Below are positions 1 to 16,400 of a stretch of DNA of 64,000 nt, in pieces (the first letter of the stretch is position 1; each line of letters begins with the position of its first letter). This stretch comes from Xylocopa sonorina (Eukaryota > Arthropoda > Insecta > Hymenoptera > Apidae): NCBI RefSeq assembly GCF_050948175.1, contig NW_027490173.1:496001-560000 (forward strand). The letters are read 5' to 3'. Position numbers and translations under genes: made by a program. The notes beneath the pieces were generated by a model. The model did no database searches. It saw only the letters and a list, made by a program, of their open reading frames with translations, and was not told where the DNA came from.

Positions 1-3000
1 GTCGCATTTACATTCATTTGAAGTGTAGACGAGGAATACATAAAACTTCGCAAATCATATTATATCTTACAATGAAACATAGAAATGAGATGCGATATCG
101 CGTTTTAAGAAGCATCAGAAATCTATTGCTACGATACGTAGACATCTGCAAACGCTATTTCCTAGCGAGGAAGTGTCGCATTCACATTCATTTGAAGTGT
201 AGGCGAGGAATACATAACACTTCGCAAATCATATTATACCTTACCATGAATCATAGAAATGAGATGCGATATCGCGTTTTAAGAATCATAAGAACTCTAT
301 TGCTACGATACGTAGACATCTGCAAACGCTATTTCCTTGCTAGGAAGTGTCGCAATTACATTCATTTGAATCGTAGACGAGGAATGCATAACACTTCGCA
401 ATGAATATTATATCTTATCATGAAACATTGATATGAGATGCAATACCTCGTTTTAAGAAGCATTTGAACTCTATTGCTTCGACACGTAGACATCTGCAAA
501 AGCTATTTCCTTGCAAGGAAGTGTCGCATTTACATTCATTTGAAGTGTAGACGAGGAATACATAACACTTCGCAAATCATATCATATCTTACCATGAAAC
601 ATAGAAATGAGATGCGATATCACGTTTTAAGAAGCATTAGAACACTATTGCTACGATAGGTAGACATTTGCAAACGCTATTTCCTTGCAAGGAAGTGTCG
701 CATTTACATTCATTTGAAGTGTAGACGAGGAATACATGACACTTCGCAAATCATATTATATCTTACCATGAAACATATAAATGAGATGCGAAATCGCGTT
801 TTAAGAAGCATTAGAACTCTATTGCTACGATACGTAGACATCTGCAAACGCTATTTCCTTGCAAGGAAGTGTCGCATTTACATTCATTTGAAGTGTAGAC
901 GAGGAATACATAACACTTCGCAAATCATATCATATCTTACCATGAAACATAGAAATGAGATGCGATATCACGTTTTAAAAGCATTAGAAATCTATTGCTA
1001 CGATACACAGACATCTGCAAACGCTATTTCCTAGCAAGGAAGTGTCGCAATTACATTCATTTGAAGTGTAGGCGAGGAATACATAACACTTCGCAAATCA
1101 TATTATACCTTACCATGAAACATAGAAATGAGATGCGATATCGCGTTCTAAGAATCATAAGAACTCTATTGCTACGATACGTAGACATCTGCAAACGCTA
1201 TTTCCTTGCTAGGAAGTGTCGCATTTACACTCATTTGAATCGGAGGCGTGGAATGCATAACACATCTGCAAAAGCTATTTCCTTGCAAGGAAGTGTCGCA
1301 TTTACATTCATTTGAAGTGCAGACGAGAAATACATAACACTTCGCAAATCATATTATATCTTACCATGAAACATAGAAATGAGATGCGATATCGCGTTCT
1401 AAGAAGCATTAGAACACTACTGCTACGATAGGTAGACATTTGCAGACGCTATTTCCTTGCAAGGAAGTGTCGCATTTACATTCATTTGAAGTGTAGACGA
1501 GGAATACATAACATTTCGCAAATCATATTATATCTTACTATGAAACATAGAAATGAGATGCGATATCGCGTTTTAAGAATCATAAGAACTCTATTGCTAC
1601 GATACGTAGACATCTGCAAACGCTATTTCCTTGCAAGAAAGTGTCGCATTTACATTCATTTGAAGTGTAGACGAGGAATATATAACACTTCGCAAATAAT
1701 ATTATATCCTACCAGGAAACATAGAAATGGGATGCGATATCGCGTTTTAAGAAGCATTAGAACACTATTGCTACGATAGGTAGACATTTGCAAACGCTAT
1801 TTTCTTGCAAGGAAGTGTCGCATTTACATTCATTTGAATTGTAGACGAGGAATGCATAACACTTCGCAAATCATATTATATCTTACCATGAAACATAGAA
1901 ACGAGGTGCGATATCGCGTTGTAAGAAGCATTTGAACTCTATTGCTTCGATACGTAGACATCTGCAAACGCTATTTCCTTGCTAGGAAGTGTCGCATTTA
2001 CACTCATTTGAATCGTAGGCGAGGAATGCATAACACTTCGCAATGAATATTATATATTATCATGAAACATAGATATGAGATGCAATATCTCGTTTTAAGA
2101 AGCATTTGAACTCTATTGCTTCGATACGTAGACATCTGCAAACGCTATTTCCTTGCAAGGAAGTGTCGCATTTACATTCATTTGAAGTGTAGACGAGGAA
2201 TACATGACACTTCGCAAATCATATCATATCTTACCATGAAACATAGAAATGAGATGCGATAGCACGTTTTAAAAGCATTAGAAATCTATTGCTACGATAC
2301 GTAGACATCTGCAAACGCTATTTCCTTGCAAGGAAGTGTCGCATTTACATTCATTTGAAGTGTAGACGAGGAATACATAACACTTCGCAATGAATATTAT
2401 ATCTCATCATGAAACATAGATATGAGATGCAATACCTCGTTTTAAGAAGCATTTGAACTCTATTGCTTCGATACGTAGACATCTGCAAACGCTATTTCCT
2501 TGCAAGGAAGTGTCGCATTTACATTCATTTGAAGTGTAGACGAGGAATACATAACACTTCGCAAATCATATCATATCTTACCATGAAACATAGAAATGAG
2601 ATGCGATATCACGTTTTAAAAGCATTAGAAATCTATTGCTACGATACACAGACATCTGCAAACGCTATTTCCTAGCAAGGAAGTGTCGCATTTACATTCA
2701 TTTGAAGTGTAGGCGAGGAATACATAACACTTCGCAAATCATATTATACCTTACCATGAAACATAGAAATGAGATGCGATATCGCGTTTTAAGTATCATA
2801 AGAACTCTATTGCTACGATACGTAGACATCTGCAAACGCTATTTCCTTGCTAGGAAGTGTCGCATTTACACTCATTTGAATCGGAGGCGTGGAATGCATA
2901 ACACTTCGCAATGAATATTATATCTTATCATGAAACATAGATATGAGATGCAATACCTCGTTTTAAGAAGCATTTGAACTCTATTGCTTCGATACGTAGA

Positions 3001-5917
3001 CATCTGCAAAAGCTATTTCCTTGCAAGGAAGTGTCGCATTTACATTCATTTGAAGTGCAGACGAGAAATACATAACACTTCGCAAATCATATTATATCTT
3101 ACCATGAAACATAGAAATGAGATGCGATATCGCGTTCTAAGAAGCATTAGAACACTACTGCTACGATAGGTAGACATTTGCAGACGCTATTTCCTTGCAA
3201 GGAAGTGTCGCATTTACATTCATTTGAAGTGTAGACGAGGAATACATAACATTTCGCAAATCATATTATATCTTACTATGAAACATAGAAATGAGATGCG
3301 ATATCGCGTTTTAAGAATCATAAGAACTCTATTGCTACGATACGTAGACATCTGCAAACGCTATTTCCTTGCAAGAAAGTGTCGCATTTACATTCATTTG
3401 AAGTGTAGACGAGGAATATATAACACTTCGCAAATAATATTATATCCTACCATGAAACATAGAAATGAGATGCGATATCGCGTTTTAAGAAGCATTAGAA
3501 CACTATTGCTACGATAGGTAGACATTTGCAAACGCTATTTCCTTGCAAGGAAGTGTCGCATTTACATTCATTTGAATCGTAGACGAGGAATGCATAACAC
3601 TTCGCAATGAATATTATATCTTATCATGAAACATAGATATGAGATGCAATACCTCGTTTTAAGAAGCATTTGAACTCTATTACTTCGATACGTAGACATC
3701 TGCAAACGCTATTTCCTTGCAAGGAAGTGTCGCATTTACATTCATTTGAAGTGTAGACGAGGAATACATAACACTTCGCAATGAATATTATATCTTATCA
3801 TGAAACATAGATATGAGATGCAATACCTCGTTTTAAGAAGCATTTGAACTCTATTGCTTCGATACATAGACATCTGCAAACGCTATTTCCTTGCAAGGAC
3901 GTGTCACATTTGCATTCATTTGAAGTGTAGACGAGGAATACCTAACACTTCGCAAATAATATTATATCCTACCATGAAACATAGAAATGAGATGCGATAT
4001 CGCGTTTTAAGAAGCATTAGAACACTATTGCTACGACAGGTAGACATTTGCAAACGCTATTTCCTTGCAAGGAAGTGTCGCATTTACATTCATTTGAATC
4101 GTAGACGAGGAATGCATAACACTTCGCAAATCATATTATATCTTACCATGAAACATAGAAACGAGGTGCGATATCGCGTTGTAAGAAGCATTTGAACTAT
4201 TGCTTCGATACGTAGACATCTGCAAACGCTATATCCTTGCAAGGAAGTGTCGCATTTACATTCATTTGAAGTGTAGACGAGGAATACATAACACATCGCA
4301 AATCATATTATATCTTACCATGAAACATAGAAATGAGATGCGATGTCGCGTTTTAAGAAGCATTAGAACACTATTGCTACGATAGGTAGACATTTGCAAA
4401 CGCTACTTCCTTGCAAGGAAGTGTCGCAATTACATTCATTTGAATCGTAGACGAGGAATGCATAACACTTCGCAATGAATATTATATCTTATCATGAAAC
4501 ATAGATATGAGATGCGATGTCGCGTTTTAAGAAGCATTAGAACACTATTGCTACGATAGGTAGACATTTGCAAACGCTACTTCCTTGCAAGGAAGTGTCG
4601 CAATTACATTCATTTGAATCGTAGACGAGGAATGCATAACACTTCGCAATGAATATTATATCTTATCATGAAACATAGAAATGAGATGCGATATCGCGTT
4701 CTAAGAAGCATTAGAACACTACTGCTACTATAGGTAGACATTTGCAAACGCTATTTCCTTGCAAGGAAGTGTCGCATTTACATTCATTTGAAGTGTAGAC
4801 GAGGAATACATAACATTTCGCAAATCATATTATATCTTACTATGAAACATAGAAATGAGATGCGATATCGCGTTTTAAGAATCATAAGAACTCTATTGCT
4901 ACGATACGTAGACATCTGCAAACGCTATTTCCTTGCAAGGAAGTGTCGCATTTACATTCATTTGAAGTGTAGACGAGGAATATATAACACTTCGCAAATA
5001 ATATTATATCCTACCATGAAACATAGAAATGAGATGCGATATCGCATTTTAAGAAGCATCAGAACACTATTGCTACGATACACAGACATCTGCAAACGCT
5101 ATTTCCTAGCGAGGAAGTGTCGCATTCACATTCATTTGAAGTGTAGACGAGGAATACATGATACTTCGCAAATCATATTGTATCTTACCATGAAACATAG
5201 AAATGAGATGCGATATCGCGTTTTAGGAAACACTAGAACTCTATTGCTACGATAGGTAGACATCTGCAAATGCTATTTCCTTGCAAGGAAGTGTCGCATT
5301 TACATTCATTTGAAGTGTAGACGAGGAATACATGATACTCCGCAAATCATATTATATCTTACCATGAAATATAGAAATGAGATGCGATATCGCGTTTTAG
5401 GAAGCATTAGAACACTATTGCTACGATAGGTAGACATCTGCAAACGCTATTTGCTTGCAAGGAAGTGTCGCATTTACATTCATTTGAAGTGTAGACGAGG
5501 AATACATAAAACTTCGCAAATCATATTATATCTTACAATGAAACAAAGAAATGAGATGCGATATCGCGTTTTAAGAATCATAAGAACTCTATTGCTACGA
5601 TACGTAGACATCTGCAAACGCTATTACCTTGCTAGGAAGTGTCGCATTTACACTCATTTGAATCGTAGGCGAGGAATGCATAACACTTCGCAATGAATAT
5701 TATATATTATCATGAAACATAGATATGAGATGCAATATCTCGTTTTAAGAAGCATTTGAACTCTATTGCTTCGATACGTAGACATCTGCAAACGCTATTT
5801 CCTTGCAAGGAAGTGTCGCATTTACATTCATTTGAAGTGTAGACGAGGAATACATGATACTTCGCAAATCATATTATATCTTACTATGAAACATAGAAAT
5901 GAGATGCGATGTCGCGT
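1..5917 (+). repeat. Higher-order block 1, copy 1 (offset 7556 bp)
   Basis: This stretch is repeated at 7557-13473 with a constant 7556-bp offset and is probably cut by the window edge on the left. By eye I found only a few substitutions, for example near positions 247, 911, 1257 and 3317 and their partners. The copies part company near 5917/13473, where CGCGTTTTAAG in one is CGCGTTCTAAG in the other. The offset is not a multiple of 174, because the block holds short indels and one truncated monomer. Confidence 0.93.
1240..1275 (+). repeat. Truncated satellite monomer junction
   Basis: The sequence jumps from the AATGCATAACAC block directly into ATCTGCAAAAGC, skipping roughly 110 bp of a type B monomer. 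The intact counterpart is at 2895-3010. The same junction is present at about 8817 in the duplicated block, so the deletion predates that duplication. Confidence 0.85.
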
Positions 5918-7556
5918 TTTAAGAAGCATTAGAACGCTATTGCTACGATAGGTAGACATTTGCAAACGCTACTTCCTTGCAAGGAAGTGTCGCAATTACA
6001 TTCATTTGAATCGTAGACGAGGAATGCATAACACTTCGCAATGAATATTATATCTTATCATGAAACATAGATATGAGATGCAATACCTCGTTTTAAGAAG
6101 CATTTGTACTCTATTGCTTCGATACGTAGACATCTGCAATCGCTATTTCCTTGCAAGGAAGTGTCGCATTCACATTCATTTGAAGTGTAGACGAGGAATA
6201 CATGATACTTCGCAAATCATATTATATCTTACCATGAGACATAGAAATGAGATGCGATATCGCGTTTTAAGAATCATAAGAACACTATTGCTACGATAGG
6301 TAGACATCTGCAAACGCTATTTCCTTGCAAGGAAGTGTCGCATTTACATTCATTTGAAATGTAGACGAGGAATACATATCACTTCGCAAATCATATTACA
6401 CCTTACCATGAAATATAGAAATGAGATGCGATATCGCGCTTTAAGAATCATAAGAACTCTATTGCTACGATAGGTAGACATCTGCAAACGCTATTTCCTT
6501 GCAAGGAAGTGTCGCATTTACATTCATTTGAAATGTAGACGAGGAATACATATCACTTCGCAAATCATATTACACCTTACCATGAAATATAGAAATGAGA
6601 TGCGAAATCGCGTTTTAAGAAGCATTAGAACTCTATTGCTACGATACGTAGACATCTGCAAACGCTATTTCCTTGCAAGGGAGTGTCGCATTTACATTCA
6701 TTTGAAGTGTAGACGAGGAATACATAACACTTCTCAAATCATATTATATCTTACCATGAAACATAGAAACGAGATGCGATGTCGCGTTTTAAGAAGCATT
6801 AGAACACTATTGCTACGATAGGTAGACATTTGCAAACGCTACTTCCTTGCAAGGAAGTGTCGCATTTACATTCATTTGAAGTGTAGACGAGGAATACATA
6901 ACATTTCGCAAATCATATTATATCTTACTATGAAACATAGAAATGAGATGCGATATCGCGTTTTAAGAATCATAAGAACTCTATTGCTACGATATGTAGA
7001 CATCTGCAAACGCTATTTCCATGCAAGGAAGTGTCGCATTTACATTCATTTGAAGTGTAGACGAGGAATATATAACACTTCGCAAATAATATTATATCCT
7101 ACCATGAAACATAGAAATGAGATGCGATATCGCGTTTTAAGAAGCATTAGAACACTATTGCTACGATAGGTAGACATTTGCAAACGCTACTTCCTTGCAA
7201 GGAAGTGTCGCATTTACATTCATTTGAATCGCAGACGAGGAATGCATAACACTTCGCAATGTATATTATATCTTATCATGAAACATAGATATGAGATGCA
7301 ATACCTCGTTTTAAGAAGCATTTGAACTCTATTGCTTCGATACGTAGACATCTGCAAACGCTATTTCCTTGCAAGGAAGTGTCGCATTTACATTCATTTG
7401 AAGTGTAGACGAGGAATACATGATACTCCGCAAATCATACTATATATCTTACCATGAAGTATAGAAATGAGATGCGATATCGCGTTTTAGGAAGCATTAG
7501 AACTCTATTGCTACGATAGGTAGACATCTGCAAACGGTATTTCCTTGCAAGGAAGT

Positions 7557-10500
7557 GTCGCATTTACATTCATTTGAAGTGTAGACGAGGAATACATAAA
7601 ACTTCGCAAATCATATTATATCTTACAATGAAACATAGAAATGAGATGCGATATCGCGTTTTAAGAAGCATCAGAAATCTATTGCTACGATACGTAGACA
7701 TCTGCAAACGCTATTTCCTAGCGAGGAAGTGTCGCATTCACATTCATTTGAAGTGTAGGCGAGGAATACATAACACTTCGCAAATCATATTATACCTTAC
7801 CATGAAACATAGAAATGAGATGCGATATCGCGTTTTAAGAATCATAAGAACTCTATTGCTACGATACGTAGACATCTGCAAACGCTATTTCCTTGCTAGG
7901 AAGTGTCGCAATTACATTCATTTGAATCGTAGACGAGGAATGCATAACACTTCGCAATGAATATTATATCTTATCATGAAACATTGATATGAGATGCAAT
8001 ACCTCGTTTTAAGAAGCATTTGAACTCTATTGCTTCGACACGTAGACATCTGCAAAAGCTATTTCCTTGCAAGGAAGTGTCGCATTTACATTCATTTGAA
8101 GTGTAGACGAGGAATACATAACACTTCGCAAATCATATCATATCTTACCATGAAACATAGAAATGAGATGCGATATCACGTTTTAAGAAGCATTAGAACA
8201 CTATTGCTACGATAGGTAGACATTTGCAAACGCTATTTCCTTGCAAGGAAGTGTCGCATTTACATTCATTTGAAGTGTAGACGAGGAATACATGACACTT
8301 CGCAAATCATATTATATCTTACCATGAAACATATAAATGAGATGCGAAATCGCGTTTTAAGAAGCATTAGAACTCTATTGCTACGATACGTAGACATCTG
8401 CAAACGCTATTTCCTTGCAAGGAAGTGTCGCATTTACATTCATTTGAAGTGTAGACGAGGAATACATAGCACTTCGCAAATCATATCATATCTTACCATG
8501 AAACATAGAAATGAGATGCGATATCACGTTTTAAAAGCATTAGAAATCTATTGCTACGATACACAGACATCTGCAAACGCTATTTCCTAGCAAGGAAGTG
8601 TCGCAATTACATTCATTTGAAGTGTAGGCGAGGAATACATAACACTTCGCAAATCATATTATACCTTACCATGAAACATAGAAATGAGATGCGATATCGC
8701 GTTCTAAGAATCATAAGAACTCTATTGCTACGATACGTAGACATCTGCAAACGCTATTTCCTTGCTAGGAAGTGTCGCATTTACACTCATTTGAATCGGA
8801 GGCGTGGAATGCATAGCACATCTGCAAAAGCTATTTCCTTGCAAGGAAGTGTCGCATTTACATTCATTTGAAGTGCAGACGAGAAATACATAACACTTCG
8901 CAAATCATATTATATCTTACCATGAAACATAGAAATGAGATGCGATATCGCGTTCTAAGAAGCATTAGAACACTACTGCTACGATAGGTAGACATTTGCA
9001 GACGCTATTTCCTTGCAAGGAAGTGTCGCATTTACATTCATTTGAAGTGTAGACGAGGAATACATAACATTTCGCAAATCATATTATATCTTACTATGAA
9101 ACATAGAAATGAGATGCGATATCGCGTTTTAAGAATCATAAGAACTCTATTGCTACGATACGTAGACATCTGCAAACGCTATTTCCTTGCAAGAAAGTGT
9201 CGCATTTACATTCATTTGAAGTGTAGACGAGGAATATATAACACTTCGCAAATAATATTATATCCTACCAGGAAACATAGAAATGGGATGCGATATCGCG
9301 TTTTAAGAAGCATTAGAACACTATTGCTACGATAGGTAGACATTTGCAAACGCTATTTTCTTGCAAGGAAGTGTCGCATTTACATTCATTTGAATTGTAG
9401 ACGAGGAATGCATAACACTTCGCAAATCATATTATATCTTACCATGAAACATAGAAACGAGGTGCGATATCGCGTTGTAAGAAGCATTTGAACTCTATTG
9501 CTTCGATACGTAGACATCTGCAAACGCTATTTCCTTGCTAGGAAGTGTCGCATTTACACTCATTTGAATCGTAGGCGAGGAATGCATAACACTTCGCAAT
9601 GAATATTATATATTATCATGAAACATAGATATGAGATGCAATATCTCGTTTTAAGAAGCATTTGAACTCTATTGCTTCGATACGTAGACATCTGCAAACG
9701 CTATTTCCTTGCAAGGAAGTGTCGCATTTACATTCATTTGAAGTGTAGACGAGGAATACATGACACTTCGCAAATCATATCATATCTTACCATGAAACAT
9801 AGAAATGAGATGCGATAGCACGTTTTAAAAGCATTAGAAATCTATTGCTACGATACGTAGACATCTGCAAACGCTATTTCCTTGCAAGGAAGTGTCGCAT
9901 TTACATTCATTTGAAGTGTAGACGAGGAATACATAACACTTCGCAATGAATATTATATCTCATCATGAAACATAGATATGAGATGCAATACCTCGTTTTA
10001 AGAAGCATTTGAACTCTATTGCTTCGATACGTAGACATCTGCAAACGCTATTTCCTTGCAAGGAAGTGTCGCATTTACATTCATTTGAAGTGTAGACGAG
10101 GAATACATAACACTTCGCAAATCATATCATATCTTACCATGAAACATAGAAATGAGATGCGATATCACGTTTTAAAAGCATTAGAAATCTATTGCTACGA
10201 TACACAGACATCTGCAAACGCTATTTCCTAGCAAGGAAGTGTCGCATTTACATTCATTTGAAGTGTAGGCGAGGAATACATAACACTTCGCAAATCATAT
10301 TATACCTTACCATGAAACATAGAAATGAGATGCGATATCGCGTTTTAAGTATCATAAGAACTCTATTGCTACGATACGTAGACATCTGCAAACGCTATTT
10401 CCTTGCTAGGAAGTGTCGCATTTACACTCATTTGAATCGGAGGCGTGGAATGCATAACACTTCGCAATGAATATTATATCTTATCATGAAACATAGATAT

Positions 10501-13473
10501 GAGATGCAATACCTCGTTTTAAGAAGCATTTGAACTCTATTGCTTCGATACGTAGACATCTGCAAAAGCTATTTCCTTGCAAGGAAGTGTCGCATTTACA
10601 TTCATTTGAAGTGCAGACGAGAAATACATAACACTTCGCAAATCATATTATATCTTACCATGAAACATAGAAATGAGATGCGATATCGCGTTCTAAGAAG
10701 CATTAGAACACTACTGCTACGATAGGTAGACATTTGCAGACGCTATTTCCTTGCAAGGAAGTGTCGCATTTACATTCATTTGAAGTGTAGACGAGGAATA
10801 CATAACATTTCGCAAATCATATTATATCTTACTATGAAACATAGAAATGAGATGCGATATCGCGTTTTAAGAAACATAAGAACTCTATTGCTACGATACG
10901 TAGACATCTGCAAACGCTATTTCCTTGCAAGAAAGTGTCGCATTTACATTCATTTGAAGTGTAGACGAGGAATATATAACACTTCGCAAATAATATTATA
11001 TCCTACCATGAAACATAGAAATGAGATGCGATATCGCGTTTTAAGAAGCATTAGAACACTATTGCTACGATAGGTAGACATTTGCAAACGCTATTTCCTT
11101 GCAAGGAAGTGTCGCATTTACATTCATTTGAATCGTAGACGAGGAATGCATAACACTTCGCAATGAATATTATATCTTATCATGAAACATAGATATGAGA
11201 TGCAATACCTCGTTTTAAGAAGCATTTGAACTCTATTACTTCGATACGTAGACATCTGCAAACGCTATTTCCTTGCAAGGAAGTGTCGCATTTACATTCA
11301 TTTGAAGTGTAGACGAGGAATACATAACACTTCGCAATGAATATTATATCTTATCATGAAACATAGATATGAGATGCAATACCTCGTTTTAAGAAGCATT
11401 TGAACTCTATTGCTTCGATACATAGACATCTGCAAACGCTATTTCCTTGCAAGGACGTGTCACATTTGCATTCATTTGAAGTGTAGACGAGGAATACCTA
11501 ACACTTCGCAAATAATATTATATCCTACCATGAAACATAGAAATGAGATGCGATATCGCGTTTTAAGAAGCATTAGAACACTATTGCTACGACAGGTAGA
11601 CATTTGCAAACGCTATTTCCTTGCAAGGAAGTGTCGCATTTACATTCATTTGAATCGTAGACGAGGAATGCATAACACTTCGCAAATCATATTATATCTT
11701 ACCATGAAACATAGAAACGAGGTGCGATATCGCGTTGTAAGAAGCATTTGAACTATTGCTTCGATACGTAGACATCTGCAAACGCTATATCCTTGCAAGG
11801 AAGTGTCGCATTTACATTCATTTGAAGTGTAGACGAGGAATACATAACACATCGCAAATCATATTATATCTTACCATGAAACATAGAAATGAGATGCGAT
11901 GTCGCGTTTTAAGAAGCATTAGAACACTATTGCTACGATAGGTAGACATTTGCAAACGCTACTTCCTTGCAAGGAAGTGTCGCAATTACATTCATTTGAA
12001 TCGTAGACGAGGAATGCATAACACTTCGCAATGAATATTATATCTTATCATGAAACATAGATATGAGATGCGATGTCGCGTTTTAAGAAGCATTAGAACA
12101 CTATTGCTACGATAGGTAGACATTTGCAAACGCTACTTCCTTGCAAGGAAGTGTCGCAATTACATTCATTTGAATCGTAGACGAGGAATGCATAACACTT
12201 CGCAATGAATATTATATCTTATCATGAAACATAGAAATGAGATGCGATATCGCGTTCTAAGAAGCATTAGAACACTACTGCTACTATAGGTAGACATTTG
12301 CAAACGCTATTTCCTTGCAAGGAAGTGTCGCATTTACATTCATTTGAAGTGTAGACGAGGAATACATAACATTTCGCAAATCATATTATATCTTACTATG
12401 AAACATAGAAATGAGATGCGATATCGCGTTTTAAGAATCATAAGAACTCTATTGCTACGATACGTAGACATCTGCAAACGCTATTTCCTTGCAAGGAAGT
12501 GTCGCATTTACATTCATTTGAAGTGTAGACGAGGAATATATAACACTTCGCAAATAATATTATATCCTACCATGAAACATAGAAATGAGATGCGATATCG
12601 CATTTTAAGAAGCATCAGAACACTATTGCTACGATACACAGACATCTGCAAACGCTATTTCCTAGCGAGGAAGTGTCGCATTCACATTCATTTGAAGTGT
12701 AGACGAGGAATACATGATACTTCGCAAATCATATTGTATCTTACCATGAAACATAGAAATGAGATGCGATATCGCGTTTTAGGAAACACTAGAACTCTAT
12801 TGCTACGATAGGTAGACATCTGCAAATGCTATTTCCTTGCAAGGAAGTGTCGCATTTACATTCATTTGAAGTGTAGACGAGGAATACATGATACTCCGCA
12901 AATCATATTATATCTTACCATGAAATATAGAAATGAGATGCGATATCGCGTTTTAGGAAGCATTAGAACACTATTGCTACGATAGGTAGACATCTGCAAA
13001 CGCTATTTGCTTGCAAGGAAGTGTCGCATTTACATTCATTTGAAGTGTAGACGAGGAATACATAAAACTTCGCAAATCATATTATATCTTACAATGAAAC
13101 AAAGAAATGAGATGCGATATCGCGTTTTAAGAATCATAAGAACTCTATTGCTACGATACGTAGACATCTGCAAACGCTATTACCTTGCTAGGAAGTGTCG
13201 CATTTACACTCATTTGAATCGTAGGCGAGGAATGCATAACACTTCGCAATGAATATTATATATTATCATGAAACATAGATATGAGATGCAATATCTCGTT
13301 TTAAGAAGCATTTGAACTCTATTGCTTCGATACGTAGACATCTGCAAACGCTATTTCCTTGCAAGGAAGTGTCGCATTTACATTCATTTGAAGTGTAGAC
13401 GAGGAATACATGATACTTCGCAAATCATATTATATCTTACTATGAAACATAGAAATGAGATGCGATGTCGCGT
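7557..13473 (+). repeat. Higher-order block 1, copy 2 (offset 7556 bp)
   Basis: Second copy of the block at 1-5917. It keeps every idiosyncrasy of that copy, including the truncated monomer (about 8817), a 2-base deletion (about 11750) and runs of type B monomers, so it arose by one large recent duplication. The 1639 bp between the copies (5918-7556) are ordinary monomers of the same family. They would be the rest of the repeating unit if the array continues with this period to the left. Confidence 0.93.
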
Positions 13474-16400
13474 TCTAAGAAGCATTAGAACTCTATTGCT
13501 ACGATACGTAGACATCTGCAAACGCTATTTCCTTGCAAGGGAGTGTCGCATTTACTTTCATTTGAATCGTAGACGAGGAATGCATAACACTTCGCAATGA
13601 ATATTATATCTTATCATGAAACATAGATAAGAGATGCAATATCTCGTTTTAAGAAGCATTAGAACTCTATTGCTACGATACCTAGACATCTGCAGACGCT
13701 ATTTCCTAGCGAGGAAGTGTCGCATTCTCATTCATTTGAAGTGTAGACGAGGAATACATGATACTTCGCAAATCATATTATATCTTACCATGAGACATAG
13801 AAATGAGATGCGATATCGCGTTTTAAGAATCATAAGAACACTATTGCTACGATAGGTAGACATCTGCAAACGCTATTTCCTTGCAAGGAAGTGTCGCATT
13901 TACATTCATTTGAAATGTAGACGAGGAATACATATCACTTCGCAAATCATATTACACCTTACCATGAAATATAGAAATGAGATGCGACATCGCGTTTTAA
14001 GAATCATAAGAACTCTATTGCTACGATACGCAGACATCCGCAAACGCTATTTCCTTGCAAGGAAGTGTCGCATTCACATTCATTTGAAGTGTAGACGAGG
14101 AATACATAACACTTCGCAAATCATATTATACCTTACCATGAAACATAGAAATGAGATGCTATATCGCGTTTTAAGAATCATAAGAACTCTATTGCTACGA
14201 TACGTAGACATCTGCAAACGCTATTTCCTTGCAAGGAAGTGTCGCATTCACATTCATTTGAAGTGTAGACGAGGAATACATGATACTTCGCAAATCATGT
14301 TATATCTTACCATGAGACATAGAAATGAGATGCGATATCGCGTTTTAAGAATCATAAGAACACTATTGCTACGATAGGTAGACATCTGCAAACGCTATTT
14401 CCTTGCAAGGAAGTGTCGCATTTACATTCATTTGAAATGTAGACGAGGAATACATATCACTTCGCAAATCATATTACACCTTACCATGAAATATAGAAAT
14501 GAGATGCGATATCGCGTTTTAAGAATCATAAGAACTCTATTGCTACGATACGTAGACATCTGCAAACGCTATTTCCTTGCAAGGAAGTGTTGCATTTACT
14601 TTCATTTGAATCGTAGACGAGGAATGCATAACACTTCGCAATGAATATTATATCTTATCATGAAACATAGATAAGAGATGCAATATCTCGTTTTAAGAAG
14701 CATTAGAACTCTATTGCTACGATACCTAGACATCTGCAGACGCTATTTCCTAGCGAGGAAGTGTCGCATTCACATTCATTTGAAGTGTAGACGAGGAATA
14801 CATAACACTTCGCAAATCATATTATATCTTACCATGAAACATAGAAATGAGATGCGATATCGCGTTTTTAGAAGCATTAGAACACTATTGCTACGATAGG
14901 TAGACATTTGCAAACGCTATTTCCTTGCAAGGAAGGGTCGCATTTACATTCATTTGAAGTGTAGAAGAGGAATATATAACACTTCGCAAATCATATTATA
15001 TCTTACCATGAAACATAGAAATGAGATCCGATATCGCGTTTTAAGAATTATAAGAACTCTATTGCTACGATACGTAGACATCTGCAAACGCTATTTCCTT
15101 GCAAGGAAGTGTCGCATTCACATTCATTTGAAGTGTAGACGAGGAACACATGATACTTCGCAAATCATATTATATCTTGCCATGAAACATAGAAATGAGA
15201 TGCGATATCGCGTTTTAGGAAGCATTAGAACTCCATTCCTACGATAGGTAGACATCTGCAAACGCTATTTCCTTGCAAGGAAGTGTCGCATTTACATTCA
15301 TTTGAAGTGTAGACGAGGAATACATAGCACTTCGCAAATCGTATTACATCTTACCATGAAACATAGAAATGAGATGCGATATCGCGTTTTAAGAAGCATT
15401 AGAACTCTATTGGTACGATACCTAGACATCTGCAGACGCTATTTCCTAGCAAGGAAGTGTCGCATTTACATTCATTTGAAGTGTAGACGAGGAATACATA
15501 ACACTTCGCAAATCATATTATATCTTACCATGAAACATAGAAGTGAGATTCGATATCGCGTTCTAAGAAGCCTTAGAACACTCCTGCTACGATAGGTAGA
15601 CATTTGCAAACGCTATTTCCTTGCAAGGAAGTGTCTCATTTACATTCATTTGAAGTGTAGACGAGGAATGCATAACACTTCGCAAATCATATTATATCTT
15701 ACTATGAAACATAGTAATGAAATGCGATATCGCGTTTTAAGAATCATAAGAACTCTATTGCTACGATACGCAGACATCCGCAAACGCTATTTCCTTGCAA
15801 GGAAGTGTCGCATTCACATTCATTTGAAGTGTAGACGAGGAATACATAACACTTCGCAAATCATATTATATCTTACCATGAAACTTAGAAATGAGATGCT
15901 ATATCGCGTTTTAAGAATCATAAGAAATCTATTGCTACGATACCTAGACATCTGCAGACGCTATTTCCTAGCAAGGATGTGTCGCATTTACATTCATTTG
16001 AAGTGTAGACGAGGAATACATAACACTTCGCAAATCATATTATATCTTACCATGAAACATAGAAGTGAGATTCGATATCGCGTTCTAAGAAGCCTTAGAA
16101 CACTCCTGCTACGATAGGTAGACATTTGCAAACGCTATTTCCTTGCAAGGAAGTGTCGCATTTACATTCATTTGAAGTGTAGACGAGGAATGCATAACAC
16201 TTCGCAAATCATATTATATCTTACGATGAAACATAGAAATGAGATGCGATCTCGCGTTTTAAGAATCATAAGAACTCTATTGCTACGATACGCAGACATC
16301 CGCAAACGCTATTTCCTTGCAAGGAAGTGTCGCATTCACATTCATTTGAAGTGTAGACGAGGAATACATGATACTTCGCAAATCATATTATATCTTACCA

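Noticed and set aside
4090..4296. Minus-strand frames in the satellite (also 11646-11852, 30362-30574, 34920-35132, 38922-39134)
   Set aside because: The same satellite read on the other strand; they recur with the higher-order duplications and match nothing I recognise.
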